Shown here in pieces: positions 1 through 11,345 of a DNA stretch of 64,000 nucleotides. Position 1 is the first letter of the stretch; every line of letters starts with the position of its first letter. Origin of the DNA: Paramecium pentaurelia (taxonomy: Eukaryota; Ciliophora; Oligohymenophorea; Peniculida; Parameciidae); contig CAJJDO010000065.1 of assembly GCA_905183005.1 (NCBI GenBank), positions 310,001-374,000 on the forward strand, read 5' to 3'. The notes under the pieces are model-generated. The model was not told the DNA's origin and did not search any database. It worked only from the letters and a program-made list of their open reading frames with translations. The position numbers and the translations under genes are program-made.

Positions 1-1
1 A

Positions 2-571
2 AATGATCCAGATTTCCTTAAACAATTAAAAATTATGTGTGAAGCTACTTAAGCATCCATATATTTTGATGCTGTTGGAGGAGAATAAAGTGGATAGATT
101 TTAAATATTATGCCAAAAGGATCTATATTAATGATGTATGGAACTCTTGAGAGCTGGTAAATTGGAGGAATTTAAGCTAATAATTTATTATAAGAGAAAA
201 AATCAATCTAGGGGTATTTTATTTGATTTATTTTAGATTTTTTTTAAACATTTGGTTAAAAGAATAAAACAAATTAGAATTAATAGTAACTTTAAAAAAG
301 TTAAAGAATTTTATTAAAACTTCATTAAAAACTAAAATTGCAAAAGAAGTAATTTATGATAATATTCTTTAGTTTTCTTTAGATTAATTTTAATAAGCAA
401 TTGATTATTATAAATCACATATGACTGATGGAAAAACCTTAATTTGTTTGAAAAAAACAATTTAATCAAAAGATGAAAATTAAAATTTAAAATAACCTCA
501 GTCATAAAGTGATGAATAATAGTAACATAAGGAAATAAATAGAGTAAATTAATAAGAATAATAATAATAAC

Positions 572-602
<31 letters not shown>

Positions 603-762
603 GGAATAATAATAATAATAATAAGAATAATAATAATAATAATAATAATAATCATAATCAAATGAATAATAATAATAATCTAATGAATAATAAGAATTTT
701 AAGAAGATGATGATGATGATTCAAATTCAGGATTTGGAGAAGGATTAAATGATGTATTGTGA
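2..762 (+). CDS. Zinc-type alcohol dehydrogenase / quinone reductase-like protein, 3' part
   Basis: Partial gene entering from the left edge. The visible part matches the C-terminal half of the MDR superfamily (NAD(P)H quinone oxidoreductase / enoyl reductase type): a VGGEQSG turn, then strands reading ILNIMPKGSILMMYGTLES, then the closing segment ending near SHMTDGKTLICL. One intron at 214-236 (23 nt) restores the frame; without it a TGA interrupts. After the enzyme fold comes an unusual tail: a long glutamine tract written mostly with TAA (about 540-680), then an acidic D/E stretch, stopping at TGA 760-762. The tail is not part of the family fold. Substrate cannot be assigned because the N-terminal catalytic half lies outside the window. 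Confidence 0.75.
541..680 (+). repeat. TAA-coded polyglutamine tract in the reductase-like gene
   Basis: Run of TAA codons with occasional GAA, CAA and TCA, coding about 40 Gln-rich residues. The opposite strand shows an isoleucine-rich frame, which is an artefact of the repeat. Confidence 0.8.
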
Positions 763-789
763 AACTCAGAGTAAAAGTGAAATAATAAA

Positions 790-2450
790 TCAGTCTAAAA
801 ATTTAGACTTATTACGTTCTCCTTCTCTAAATGATTTAAATGATAAACCAATTTTAAGTTTAGGAGCACTGTGTTTCTTTACAGAATAAAATTTGCTCTG
901 TGAAATCTCAGCATTTAATTCGGTTGTTAAGTTTTCTCTACTCTTAATAACCTTTTTTTTAAGTTGTCTTATAATAACATCCATCGAAGGTGCTTCATAA
1001 TTTTATTAGGTTTTAAACAAATTTCCTTATAAATTTAAAAATTTTCTCATAGTTTTATTAATTTTGCTTTAAGAATGCAATTAAGTTGGAGATAATAACT
1101 ATTAATCCTTAGAATCCTTTTTAGTATCTAATTCTAATTCTTCAAAATAATTATTTGATAAAGAGACTTTGTATGCTTATCTTCCATCTTCTCTACTTTT
1201 GATATATTATTTATTGCTTGATGGAATAGGACTCTTGCTGATATATTAATTTTAGATTTCTGGTTTATTTAACCATTTCTTGCTAAACTTTTATTCAAAA
1301 TAATCTCTAATCCAAGCATCTCTTTCATTCAACCTCATATTATCAATAAATTATGATATTGATAATGCTAAAACAATAGTTTTTACTCTAGCCTTAGCTT
1401 ATGTTACTCTAGTGAGATATCTACATTTCATATTAGTTTAATAGATTTCATAATCTCCAAATATCTATCCAGTAGAATATAACCCTACAACTATGATGTT
1501 CTTTTTTTAATAGATATCACCTTCTTAAGTTACTGATTATTATTTATCCCATCTCTCTATAAGTACTTCTCCTTCTTTAATTATATATACAGTATCTCCT
1601 TTCTATCCTCTTTTATAAATAAAAGATCCAGCCTCAAAACTAATTTCTTAACAACTATGTAATAAAACCAATTAACCTGATTAGCTCCAATTTTTGAATG
1701 GTGGTGTTCTTTTGATGAATTATAATTTTTCTTCTAAGATTTTTTCTTAATATTAACCTAGTACTTTTTAATATGAATCATAACTCAATGTAGCAAAAAT
1801 ACATTCAGTTTTGGCTACAACTGAAGCTGTTCTAGGAATTCTCTATTCAATAGCAATTTCTCCAAAATAGTCATTTTTGCTTTTAATAGCAATTAGTGTA
1901 TATTGAGCATACTTGTGTTTCAATAAATCATCAAATTTCTTAGCAATCAATGATTCTAAAATCAAAATGAAATTTTACTTCTCTAATGATTATGATTATT
2001 ATGATGTTATTATTCTTATTATGGAATTAGAATAGCTACTTCTCCCTCAATAATAAAGTACATTTTTCTTCCAATATCACCCATATTAAATACAACTTCA
2101 GCTGCATCACTTTTCTCAATTTATAAATCTTTGAAAATTCTAATATAAAGATCATCTGGTAATTATCCTCTTATTTTCCTAGAATTATTTACAATATTAC
2201 GAAAAATATGCAAAATCTCTCTCAAAATATTTTTGAACATATTTAGCTTAGATGATTGATCTTTTCTCTGGTTCTATAGTTAAAATTTACAAACATCTCT
2301 GTCTTATCATATCAGCATCTTCATTAATTGTTTTTTAGAAAGTGTTTGTAACTTTAAATAAAAGCTATTTTAGTTTTTCATTTTTACATTAGTTTCTTTT
2401 ATTTCACGTAAATTTCCTATAACAGATGCTAGACGACTATTAGCTCTCAT
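790..2450 (-). CDS. Protein with two cyclic-nucleotide-binding domains
   Basis: 530 aa after removal of three introns (2365-2387, 2179-2200, 1956-1978), arithmetic exact. Two CNB beta-rolls are visible. The first begins KIRGQLPDDLYIRIF and continues GRKMYFIIEGEVAIL. It carries an H/N/Q-rich insertion, then resumes with the phosphate-binding-cassette-like FGEIAIEQRIPRTASV. The second has AGSFIYKRGQKGDTVYIIKEGEV and a weaker cassette (TGQIFGDYEIY). The first cassette keeps the G-E...R-T-A pattern typical of cAMP/cGMP binders of the PKA/PKG type; the second has lost the arginine, so it may not bind ligand. No kinase domain or membrane segment is seen. It could be a PKA regulatory-like protein, though no N-terminal inhibitor sequence was recognised. 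It lies just downstream of another CNB gene on the same strand. Confidence 0.8.
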
Positions 2451-2501
2451 TATTTTTAGAAAGTATTAATATTATATATTATTGATATTAATAAGTTAAA
2501 T

Positions 2502-5184
2502 TCATCTATTATTAAATTGTTTACTTAAATACTTTTGAAATCTCTCAATTACCTTATTAAAATTATGATTTGGGAAATACCATTCAAAAATTTACATACT
2601 TTCAAATTCTTTTATCAAAATTAATTATCTTGCAGAACCAATTAATTCAGAAAACTATAAAATATATATATCTAAATAATATACAATAGGTTGTGATTCA
2701 GATCTTCTTAAATTTAAACTAGCATCATTTTAATTCATTCTTATTGATGTATTATACATATTTGGACTTCCAATATTACTCTGTAATTATTGTATTACTT
2801 CTTTACTTTACAATATACTAGTTGATTGTGGAAGTTGCTTTTATGAATGTAATGATGATTTTTTATCTAAAGCTCTTTCTATAGTAAAGCTACTACTTAT
2901 ATTAGATTATCTTTTAATTTATTCTTTTGTAAACAACATTAAAGTAGTTTTATTCTATTATTAGATTGGTGAAGGGGAATTACTTATTACAATAGAATCA
3001 TTATTATTATTATTATTATTCTATTTTAATCTAGAAGTATTATTTTCTGATGCTTTTAATGTTCTAATAGTCAAAGTTCTATTAATATTTGAATCTGTAT
3101 AAACTCTTTCTCTCTCTCTCCCTGTAATTCCTGTTTTATTGGTTTTAGGTGATCTTACACTTTATTAATGTGTATAAGTTTATGTTTGATGCTTTGAAGT
3201 GTGATCATCTTCTGCAAATAATTGAAATTCATCATCTCCATCTTATTTACCTAAGAATTAATCAATAAGTTCTGTATTTTTAGCTATTAAATTAAATTAT
3301 TATGCCCAATTTAAAGCTGTAATACTTACTAAATTTTATTAAACTAATGATGAAGTTCTTTTTCTTTCAAATCTTCTAAACTTAACTCTTGGACTTGGTT
3401 ATGCATACGTACTATTTGAGATAATTTTCATATAATTAGGTTGATATGTTACACCAGTACACATTGAAGTCACATGATTATCCATACAAATATAACAAAT
3501 CTATTATATAAATAATCATTTACTTTATAAACACAACGTCTTTATTACTCTTACATTTTGTCTTACCACATTTTATATTTTTAAAAATCTTCTTCATGAA
3601 TACATATTAAATCATAAAATGATTCATAATCTATTATAATTATTTTACATCTTGATTAGGCAATTATTTCACAAGGAGAAGACAAACAAGCAAAAAATTC
3701 ATATTAATTTACTATGTTTAATTTTTTCAATACTTATACTCTTTTTTAATTAATTTGTAAGGTTACCTCTCCTTCCAATAAAAATATTAATTTATTTACT
3801 CTTTAATTTTGTAATTGTATAATTTCACCTTCTTCTATAGTTTGCTCTTTTACAAATTCAGATAAATTCTTTTAAAATGATTCAGTAAATTTTTGCTTTA
3901 TAAATTTAGACTTTTAAATGATATCCAAATAACTATGTATATTAAGTGATTTTCTCAATTCCTTAGGCAAATTAAAATCTATCTAACTTAAATAGGTCTC
4001 TTAATATTTCTAACTTTCCACTTCAGTCCATAATAATTACCTAACTTAATGTTAATTTCTTAAGGGTTATTTATTCATAGTATTCTTACTAAGTAATAAT
4101 TCAAAAAACTCTTCTTTTTTTGCCATTTCATCTGAAATCTTTATGTATGTAAGAAATTACTAAGTAAAATATATCAAAATTAAGAAACTCATAATTCTAT
4201 TTAAAGAAACATAATATATATTTTAATCTTCTTGCATTTCTAATTCAAAATTAAAAAACAATTAAATCTATTATCCTAATAAAATATCGTATTTTTATTC
4301 ATTATCTAATTAGAATTACCAAAAATGTACACTATTATTTAAATGAATCGCTACTATTAATATTGAATTAATGAATCTTATAAATTTTTTTGAAGTCAAT
4401 ACATTTAAACTTTACATTATCTAATACACTTTTATCAAATTTATAATATTCATAAATAGAAATACTTAATTAAATAAGCCACCTATATTTATTCCAATAA
4501 TCAAAATATCTATAATATTCCATTATTTAAAATCAACCACTTTATAAACTGAATAAATAAAGACTAATTTTAATATAATCTCTTACTAAATATTAAAATA
4601 GGTTCAATTCTCTTATTGCTAATAGGTGCAATTACACAATATGTTAAAAGAATCATTATTAGTATTAAATTTAATAACATTCTTTCATATGAGTCTTTCT
4701 TAAGCAAGTTACAATTATTTGATTTCTTAATTTCTTGATCCTCAATTTATGTATTACTGCCTTTATCCTCAATAATCTTTTCAAAGCATTTCATTTTACT
4801 TTATTGTTGTTTTTAGACCTTCAAATAATACAACAGTTTTTAAATAAATATTTTAATCACTTAATGAGCATTAAATCTAAGTAGTGACCCTGAAACTTTA
4901 TAAGTGATTTTTAAAGGTTAATTCAAAGATTAATCTAAAGGAGAATCAAATCTATCAGGCTCTTTAAAAGAGTCCTATGGGCAAATTTCTTTATAAGTTT
5001 ATGATTTATATAATCCTCTTGTTACTTCTAGAGGGCTTTTGCTTTTACGCTTTTTTAAAGAAACCTCAGAATCTACATAAATTGATTCACTTTTTTAATC
5101 TATTATTTTAGTTCCTATTTATGTTAAGTTGGCCTATCGAAAGTGTTACCCTCTTAAAGGACCTTATGAACGTTGATTAATCAT
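2502..5184 (-). CDS. Cyclic-nucleotide-gated-channel-like protein with C-linker and CNB domain, pore not found
   Basis: Starts at the first Met (MINQRSQGPLRG). An N-terminal basic/serine-rich cytoplasmic part is followed by one clear membrane segment (MLLNLILIMILLTYCVIAPIS), a poorly resolved stretch with one or more introns (a 28-nt candidate near 4510-4540), a hydrophobic segment (IMSFLILIYFTQQFL), then a helix-rich C-linker (PLRNQHQVRQLLWTEVE) and a CNB domain ending IIIIDYESFYDLICIHEEDF. A 23-nt intron (3501-3523) joins this to a 320-residue Q/S-rich tail; without it there would be two overlapping genes. C-linker plus CNB is the signature of CNG/HCN/KCNH channels, abundant in Paramecium. 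No selectivity-filter motif (GYG/GFG) was found, and the space between first TM and C-linker (about 165 codons) is too short for S1-S6. Reading frame between about 4250 and 4550 is uncertain. Confidence 0.65.
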
Positions 5185-5567
5185 TTTTATTATTATTATA
5201 AATATAATGATCAGTAGTATTATAAAATCAACTAGTATTATGAAATTCTGAAATTTAATAAAACTAATAATTCTAAATGACTTGGCAATCCTCAATTATC
5301 TATCTTTAAAATTAAAATTATAACAAATTTTTATGATAATAAACTTCAGTTTTATCTGATTATTTTGATTATTTGAATTACATGTAATTTAATTAAATTA
5401 AGTTTGTTATAGCATGAAAATTTGATTAATATAAAATGGTTTGATTAATATATTCTTATAAAGAGAAAGCAACTTTAAAAAATTAATATCATTATAAATA
5501 TTTTGTTGAAGTTATCATTATCAATATTTATTAATATATATTCATAAGATATTAAAAATACAATTAA
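5185..5567. other. Intergenic, AT-rich
   Basis: Upstream region of the channel-like gene on the minus strand. No recognisable coding, RNA or repeat feature; short frames here are broken by TGA. Confidence 0.5.
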
Positions 5568-5822
5568 ATGTAGCTATTTATTGAAATTTGGTAATCTAAT
5601 TTTAAATATTCTATAAGTCTTAATATTTAATAAATATTATTTAGATAAGTATTAAATAAAAGAGTAGGATTAGATATTTTGATATAGATTTTATCAAAAT
5701 ATTAATCCTATTTGTTTATGAAAATAGGAAATGATTTAATAAATTCTTCTTATTTTTAGGATTAAGTTTTAATTATGTAAGAATATTTATTTAATTAATA
5801 AAAATATGATCATGATAGTTGA
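5568..5822 (+). CDS. Possible small protein of unknown function
   Basis: An 84-codon frame from ATG to TGA in the ciliate code (MQLFIEIWQSNFKYS... to ...NQQKYDHDS). It ends 9 bp before the stop of the convergent gene on the other strand, the usual Paramecium spacing. A 24-nt GTAGG...ATAG segment inside could be a frame-neutral intron. No domain recognised. In DNA this AT-rich such a frame can occur by chance, so this is a tentative call. Confidence 0.35.
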
Positions 5823-5831
5823 TAAGATATT

Positions 5832-6765
5832 TCAATAGTTAAATAAAGTAGTAGGATTTCTTCTAAGTGCTCTTGTTGTAAAATATTAAGTATCTTAAGA
5901 GAAGGACACTTTTTTTTATTTAAAATTTGTATAAGTAGATTTTAAAGATAAATTTCTTTAAAGACATAAAAACCTTTAACTATTTTTTAAAATGCTCTTT
6001 GAACTTCTTTTTTTACTAGCATTACTTGAAAATTATTCAGGTTAATTATCACTAAATTATATTTCTTAGGAGACAAAATTTTATTGGCTTTCATTAAGAC
6101 TCACAAAACTTGCTTAAGAACTTTTTTCATCTTCTTAAGGAATTGAAATAAATTTATTTTTATTTGTAGCAGTTTTAGTTCTTAGAGAATTTATTGTTAA
6201 ACTTATTTAAGAATTTTAAGTATTAGTTTCGCTATCTCTTTTTGGAGCAAATTGTGAGTATTATTTAGGAAGGTAAGTTTTACAAGGAATATTACGGAGT
6301 GTTTCAAAATTTTAAGAGTTTTAAAATGAAATAGATTGATGAAGGTGATCACTTTTGATATCATTTGAATCCTTTTATTAATCTTTAATAGACATTGACC
6401 ATAATTAATTTTATTTCGCTCCTTCCATTTATACTTATTCTTCTTATTATCTAGGTAATGATGTATATAATCTACATCTATTTTATTCGATATTTTACTT
6501 CCTCTTCAATATCTTTCATGAATCTGTTCATTCTTTCTTAGACTACATTGTCTCTGATTTCTTTTTATTAAATAAAAATTGGAAGTTAAGAGCTATTTTC
6601 TAAACAGCTTTCATCAGCAACTGGATAATCCTCATAATCATTCTTCAATGGTTTATCTCTCAATTATTTTATTATCTTAACTTATTAGGTAGAATTAGTT
6701 TCTTCTTATTATTCTTAATTTGAGAGACCTTATTCGTATTTATTACAAGAATTGCATGAACCCAT
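5832..6765 (-). CDS. Putative N-myristoylated/palmitoylated protein, unknown function
   Basis: 302 aa with one 25-nt intron (6451-6475). The start reads MGSCNSCNKYEQG: Gly2 with Ser6 fits the N-myristoylation consensus, and cysteines 4 and 7 are possible palmitoylation sites, suggesting membrane attachment. The rest is polar, rich in Q, S, K and N, with a short charged helix (ERMNRFMKDIEEEVKYR) and a Ser/Thr-rich C-terminus (SLKSTYTNFKQKKVSFSQ). No enzymatic motif is recognised. The start is favoured over an upstream in-frame Met because only this one gives the lipidation signal. It is divergent from the small gene at 6834, 68 bp away. Confidence 0.65.
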
Positions 6766-6833
6766 TAATAAAATGAAAATTTATTTTATAATTGTAACAC
6801 TTTCCATATTTATCAATGTCAAAAAAGACAAAA

Positions 6834-7221
6834 ATGATAAAATAAGAACTTGAATAATGCAATAATTCTCTTCAACATAAAAATATAAAAATTGATACAA
6901 AAAATGTTTTGATGATTTTGATGGCAATTATTAATTTGATGATAAATTTAGAAATTGCACAATCCAAAGAGGAAGTTCTATAAAAGAAAGTCTTTGCGAT
7001 AATATGGGTTTTATTTATATTATTAATACATTATTTTCATGTAAATATGAAATGATATAATTAAGATTTGTTTAATTAGATAATGCAATTTTATTAAAGG
7101 GAAACTAAATCATATTTAAGTTTAATCTAATATTTCTGAATGTATATTAGATGCATTATTAGATTCTTCTAAATATTGTATTGAATTACACATAGTAAAA
7201 GTGAAGAACAATTACATTTGA
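6834..7221 (+). CDS. Small single-pass membrane protein, unknown
   Basis: 120 aa with one 25-nt intron starting at the GTAAATATGAAATG in the 7030s. The N-terminus is polar (MIKQELEQCNNSLQHKN), followed by two hydrophobic stretches: VLMILMAIINLMINL and, more convincingly, VFAIIWVLFILLIHYFH. The C-terminal part contains four cysteines (CLIRQC, SECILDALL, KYCIEL). No family recognised. Another frame continues beyond the stop to about 7428, so the 3' end could be longer through a further intron. Confidence 0.5.
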
Positions 7222-7421
7222 TTACTAAACTAATATTATTAAGAATGATATCTTTAATAAAATGATATAAATTAGATTGTAAATGTTATCATTAGGGCAA
7301 AAGAAATCAAATAATATCTTATTTTATATTATGTTTATGATTATAGATTTATGCAAATAATCATTACATATTGTTATTATTATAAAAAATAAAATGTTTA
7401 TTAAGTAAATAATTTAACTAA

Positions 7422-9686
7422 TCAAATGAAAATTTGTTATCCTTACCTATTACAAATAGTGATAATTTAATTATTATCTTAACTAAGAATTAATTATCCT
7501 AAATATTATATAAATTATTATATTTACCTTAAATAAAAACATAATCTACAGATCCTAAAAATAATTTATTTTTAAAAATATGTTCATCGATTGAAAATGC
7601 AAATTGATGGTTAATTCTATCGAAGTTGAATTTCCATGCTTTCAAAGGATCGAAAACCACTAAATCTGCTACTTTACCAATATCTATGCTTCCTCTATTT
7701 TATAAATTTAAATATTATGCTGGTCCAGATGATACTAATTATTATAATTAAACTAGTTTTTCAACCATTCTTTTATATCTTAGATTATTTAAATCTTTTT
7801 ATTAAAAAACTTATTTTATGAAATTTGGATCTTAGTTCTTTTTACAAAATAATAAAGTCCATAATGCTTAATAAGTACAACCTAAACTACATAAACCTCC
7901 AACTGCTCTTCTGAAATCTCCTGCTTAAACAAATTTAAATGTCTCATTAACATATAAGTGAGAACTTGATATACTACTTATCCAATTATTCTACAATACT
8001 GCTTTCTATAATAAATATTTATCATATTTCTATCTTATTGGAGGATCTGATTTATATTTTGTAAAACCATCCTGAATATCTTCACTATCCAATAATAAAA
8101 ATGGATATGATATATCACTATAGATTTGATTATTAATCATTTCTTTAATCTCAACTAAAGCAAAAGAGGATGAATATCCATTAAATATGATGTTACATTT
8201 ACATTAGAATCTGAGTGCTTTCTTTATTTTATTTATAGCAAATTTTTCCCAAGTAGCAGGTCTAAATGCTAAAAAACATAAATAATCTCTATTAAATCTA
8301 TTATTATTATTATTTTATTTTGGTCTAGATTCTGAAAAATTAAATAACATATTTTAATTCTATTAATTCTCAACTTAATGTAAAACTAATGAAAATCCAT
8401 TTTTAGATTATCTTCTATACAATAAACCTTATGTAGTTTAAGCTCTAGATCTAATTCTATGTAAAGATTTCAAAGAAGAGCTATCTGGTGATGATAAATC
8501 AGATGATTATATAGACATTTAAGGAGTGTTTTTTCTAGTGGATTCCTGTTAATCTTTTGTTAAACTTAAAGGAGATTCTTATTCTTATATTATTTGTATA
8601 TTTTCTGTAACTATATTGTTATAAGATTTATTCTATTCCTATTAATTATCCAATTCCTCTTCATTTGGAAACTTATAATTTTATTCCATTTTTGGAGTTC
8701 TTTAATATGTTATTAATTCAGCTCTACTTATTAATGATAATTATGATTATTCAGTTACTTATTTAGACTTATATTTAAATATATTGCTTTATAATTTTGG
8801 AGATGATGGAATATCATTTTATTCATCAAAATCTGATATTCTCTTTTCATCTGAATTTTTATATTTTTTAACTAAATTTAAATATAATGATTACCAATTT
8901 CTTTTATTGGAGAATTACTTTCATCTAAATATTTAATTTATGATTGAAATCCAAGATCATTATTTTAAATACTTTCATCATCACTTGTACATGATCCAGA
9001 TACTCCATCTGTATCAACCAAATCTAATTATGAAATTATTAATCTCTCATTAAAAGGTTTACTTCTAAATGGAGATGTTATTCCTAAATCTTTATCTAAA
9101 GCACTTTAAGTGTGGATAAACAAGCATGATTTACTTGGTAGATTTTAAATTATTTAAATTATTTGTTCATTGTCTTTGCAATATGTTCCTGCATATGATG
9201 GTACTAAATGACAATCAAAACAAAATGCTCCCAATTTCAATAAATCATTTATCTTGATATTGTAAATAATAATTAAGTACATCTTAATAATTCTGTAACT
9301 TGGCCATTTGAATAAAATCAGTCTAAGACTTTAAGTTCATTTGTTCAATCTAATTTATATATGTCTCCTTAGAATCCAAATCCATATCAAATATATAAGG
9401 TTTGTTAATAATAAGAGAAACTCCACCTATGATAGCCAATCTATTCAAAGAAACTCTTACTTAGTGAAGTCTTCAATATGATCCCATATACTAAGTGAAA
9501 CATTAGTATCAATAGCAGCTGCCATAATAATCTGATTCTCGTAGACATATTTTATAGGGTATTATTATATTATCAATTCGTCATATGACTCTAAAATATG
9601 TTTGATTAATCTATCCTCAATGCATAAATATCCATTAATCAACTGATCTTTGTATAGAATATACCTTCCTTATATTGAGTACTTCA
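7422..9686 (-). CDS. Allantoinase/dihydropyrimidinase-like amidohydrolase, probably catalytically dead, with large insertion
   Basis: The N-terminal part (MKYSIQGRYILYKDQLIN, then GGVSLIINKPYIFDMDL) and C-terminal part (GDFRRAVGGLCSLG; RGSIDIGKVADLVVFDP) match the cyclic amidohydrolase family, closest to allantoinase. Between them lies a long S/N/Q-rich low-complexity insertion (roughly 8340-9100) absent from the family. Key metal ligands appear changed: where the family has D-x-H-x-H after the first beta segment, this reads AAIDTNVSL; where allantoinases have SDH near the end, this reads ISSSHLYVNETFK. A His equivalent remains in CLFIHT. So the fold is present but zinc binding looks lost. 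Introns of about 20, 28 and 29 nt support the reading; others inside the insertion are unresolved. It may have a structural or regulatory role. Confidence 0.7.
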
Positions 9687-9880
9687 TAAATTAATTTATA
9701 TATTATGATTTCTACTGAAATCAATTCAAACAATACTATTGTTAGATTTGATTAAATTGAAATCTAATAGAGTGATTAATTAAATAGAATAACTAATATT
9801 CTCTAAATCTAGTAATCAAGATCTTTTTTTACTCTTCTTAATTAGATACATCCATAATAAGCCTATTTTTTCATGTAATT

Positions 9881-10150
9881 ATGAATGATCATTCTTTTAA
9901 TGATGAGTTATTAATATTAAGAGAGTAATATTAAGTTAAAATGATAGATCAATATCTAAAAACTATTCTAAAAACTAATCAAAATAAATCTCTGTAGACA
10001 TTTTAAGAAGTTATGTTATAATCAATAAAAGGATATAATATTTATTAGGAATTAAGAGAATTCCCATATGATAATTATAAATAATTTACAGGATTAGATA
10101 TATTGCAAATTTAAATAGTAACCAAAAACAAAAAAATAAACATCAAATGA
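9881..10150 (+). CDS. Small hypothetical protein
   Basis: An 89-aa frame, MNDHSFNDELLILREQYQ... to ...QIVTKNKKINIK, with helix-like composition and a normal mix of residues. It is divergent from the amidohydrolase gene (195 bp between starts) and ends about 95 bp before the duplicated 5S unit. No domain recognised. A possible intron starting at the GTAACC near the end could extend it, but the following sequence gives no convincing exon. Confidence 0.5.
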
Positions 10151-11219
10151 GTATATCTCATTAGTATTTAACCATCCCTTATATGAGAATATCATATCAT
10201 GAAGTTATTTGATATTCAATTAGTCTTATCTATTAAATTCATTTTTTCAAGTCTTTTTAAAGTATATTAAATAATCCACCAACCTTATTTTATATTCAAA
10301 GTATATCAATAAATATATGGATTTTTTAAATCCTTTATGCTTTTCATGACAACAATTATATGTTTATTAACTTAAAATTTAGGAAAATGAGATAGGTGAA
10401 AAATATGAATTTCTAGTAATTATAATGTTTTAATGTTATTACAGAATTAGACAAAGGGGTAATTATAAATTTCATTTAATTAATTTATAAATCCTTACTT
10501 ATTACTTTATGTAAATAGTAAGAATAAATTAAAACCTTCCCAATACATTATTTACTAAAGAGATTCAAAATATCTAATTAATTAAAACTGTTCAAATATA
10601 ATCCGATTTTTTAGCAAATCTAAGTATTTGAAAAGGTTATTTAAGATAGTTATAAATTAATTTGATATTAATAAAGAAAAGAAAATTATTATAATAAAAC
10701 TACTATAAGCAATCAGTAATGAAAAAAAAGCTTTAAAATGCTATGATCTATTAAAATAGTGAAATTCTTTAATGATATTTTAGATTAACCATAAGATTAA
10801 AAAAAGAATTTGTAAATTGTTAAGATATAGATAATATTTTAATATATCTTAATTCATTGTTTTATTTATTTGTCAAAATTAGAATTTATAATATAGATTA
10901 TTTTGAATATTTTAATAAATCATCATCCAAAAGTGATATTTTGATGCTTTTAGGGTCAAGCTTATGCTGAAACTGAAACTGAAAGTTATTTATACAAATT
11001 AAAATTTGCTTTATCTTTTTCAAATTTTATTAGACTGGTTATGTTCAAACTTATATTATTTAATCTAGATAAACAAATATTATTTTATGTAAAGGATTAA
11101 AATTTAATATTTAATTAAAAGTTCTATATTATTAAAAAAATCAATAATTCAAAAAGACATTATAAAATACTTAATTAAAAATAATTAATTTCTTGAATAA
11201 TAATAATAATTAAAAAATT

Positions 11220-11225
11220 AAAAAA
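11220..11225 (-). terminator. Pol III T-run terminator after 5S copy 1
   Basis: Immediately 3' of the 5S gene the minus strand reads CCC followed by six T, the standard RNA polymerase III stop. Confidence 0.75.
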
Positions 11226-11227
11226 GG

Positions 11228-11345
11228 GTTGTCAACACGAGGACTTCCCAAGCGGTCCCCCACCTTAGTACTAACCTCGCCTTAAGCCGCTTAACTTCGG
11301 AGTTCGAATGGGATCCGGTGCTTTAGGCTTAGTATGGCCGACAAC
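11228..11345 (-). rRNA. 5S ribosomal RNA, copy 1
   Basis: On the minus strand the sequence starts GTTGTCGGCCATACTAAGCC and contains the conserved eukaryotic 5S segments AAGCACCGGATCCCATTCGA, ACTCCGAAGTTAAGC and GGTTAGTACTAAGGTGGG, ending GTGTTGACAAC. First and last bases pair (GTTGTC with GACAAC) to form helix I. About 118 nt, the expected size. The internal AGTTAAGC region corresponds to the TFIIIA/box C-type control region. GC content is far above the surroundings, as expected of rRNA. Confidence 0.97.

Noticed and set aside
332..661. Minus-strand isoleucine-rich open frame
   Set aside because: Antisense shadow of the TAA glutamine tract of the reductase-like gene on the plus strand.
3431..3485. 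Two overlapping genes at the end of the channel-like protein
   Set aside because: A 23-nt GTAAAT...AATAG intron (3501-3523) joins the frames perfectly and removes the overlap.
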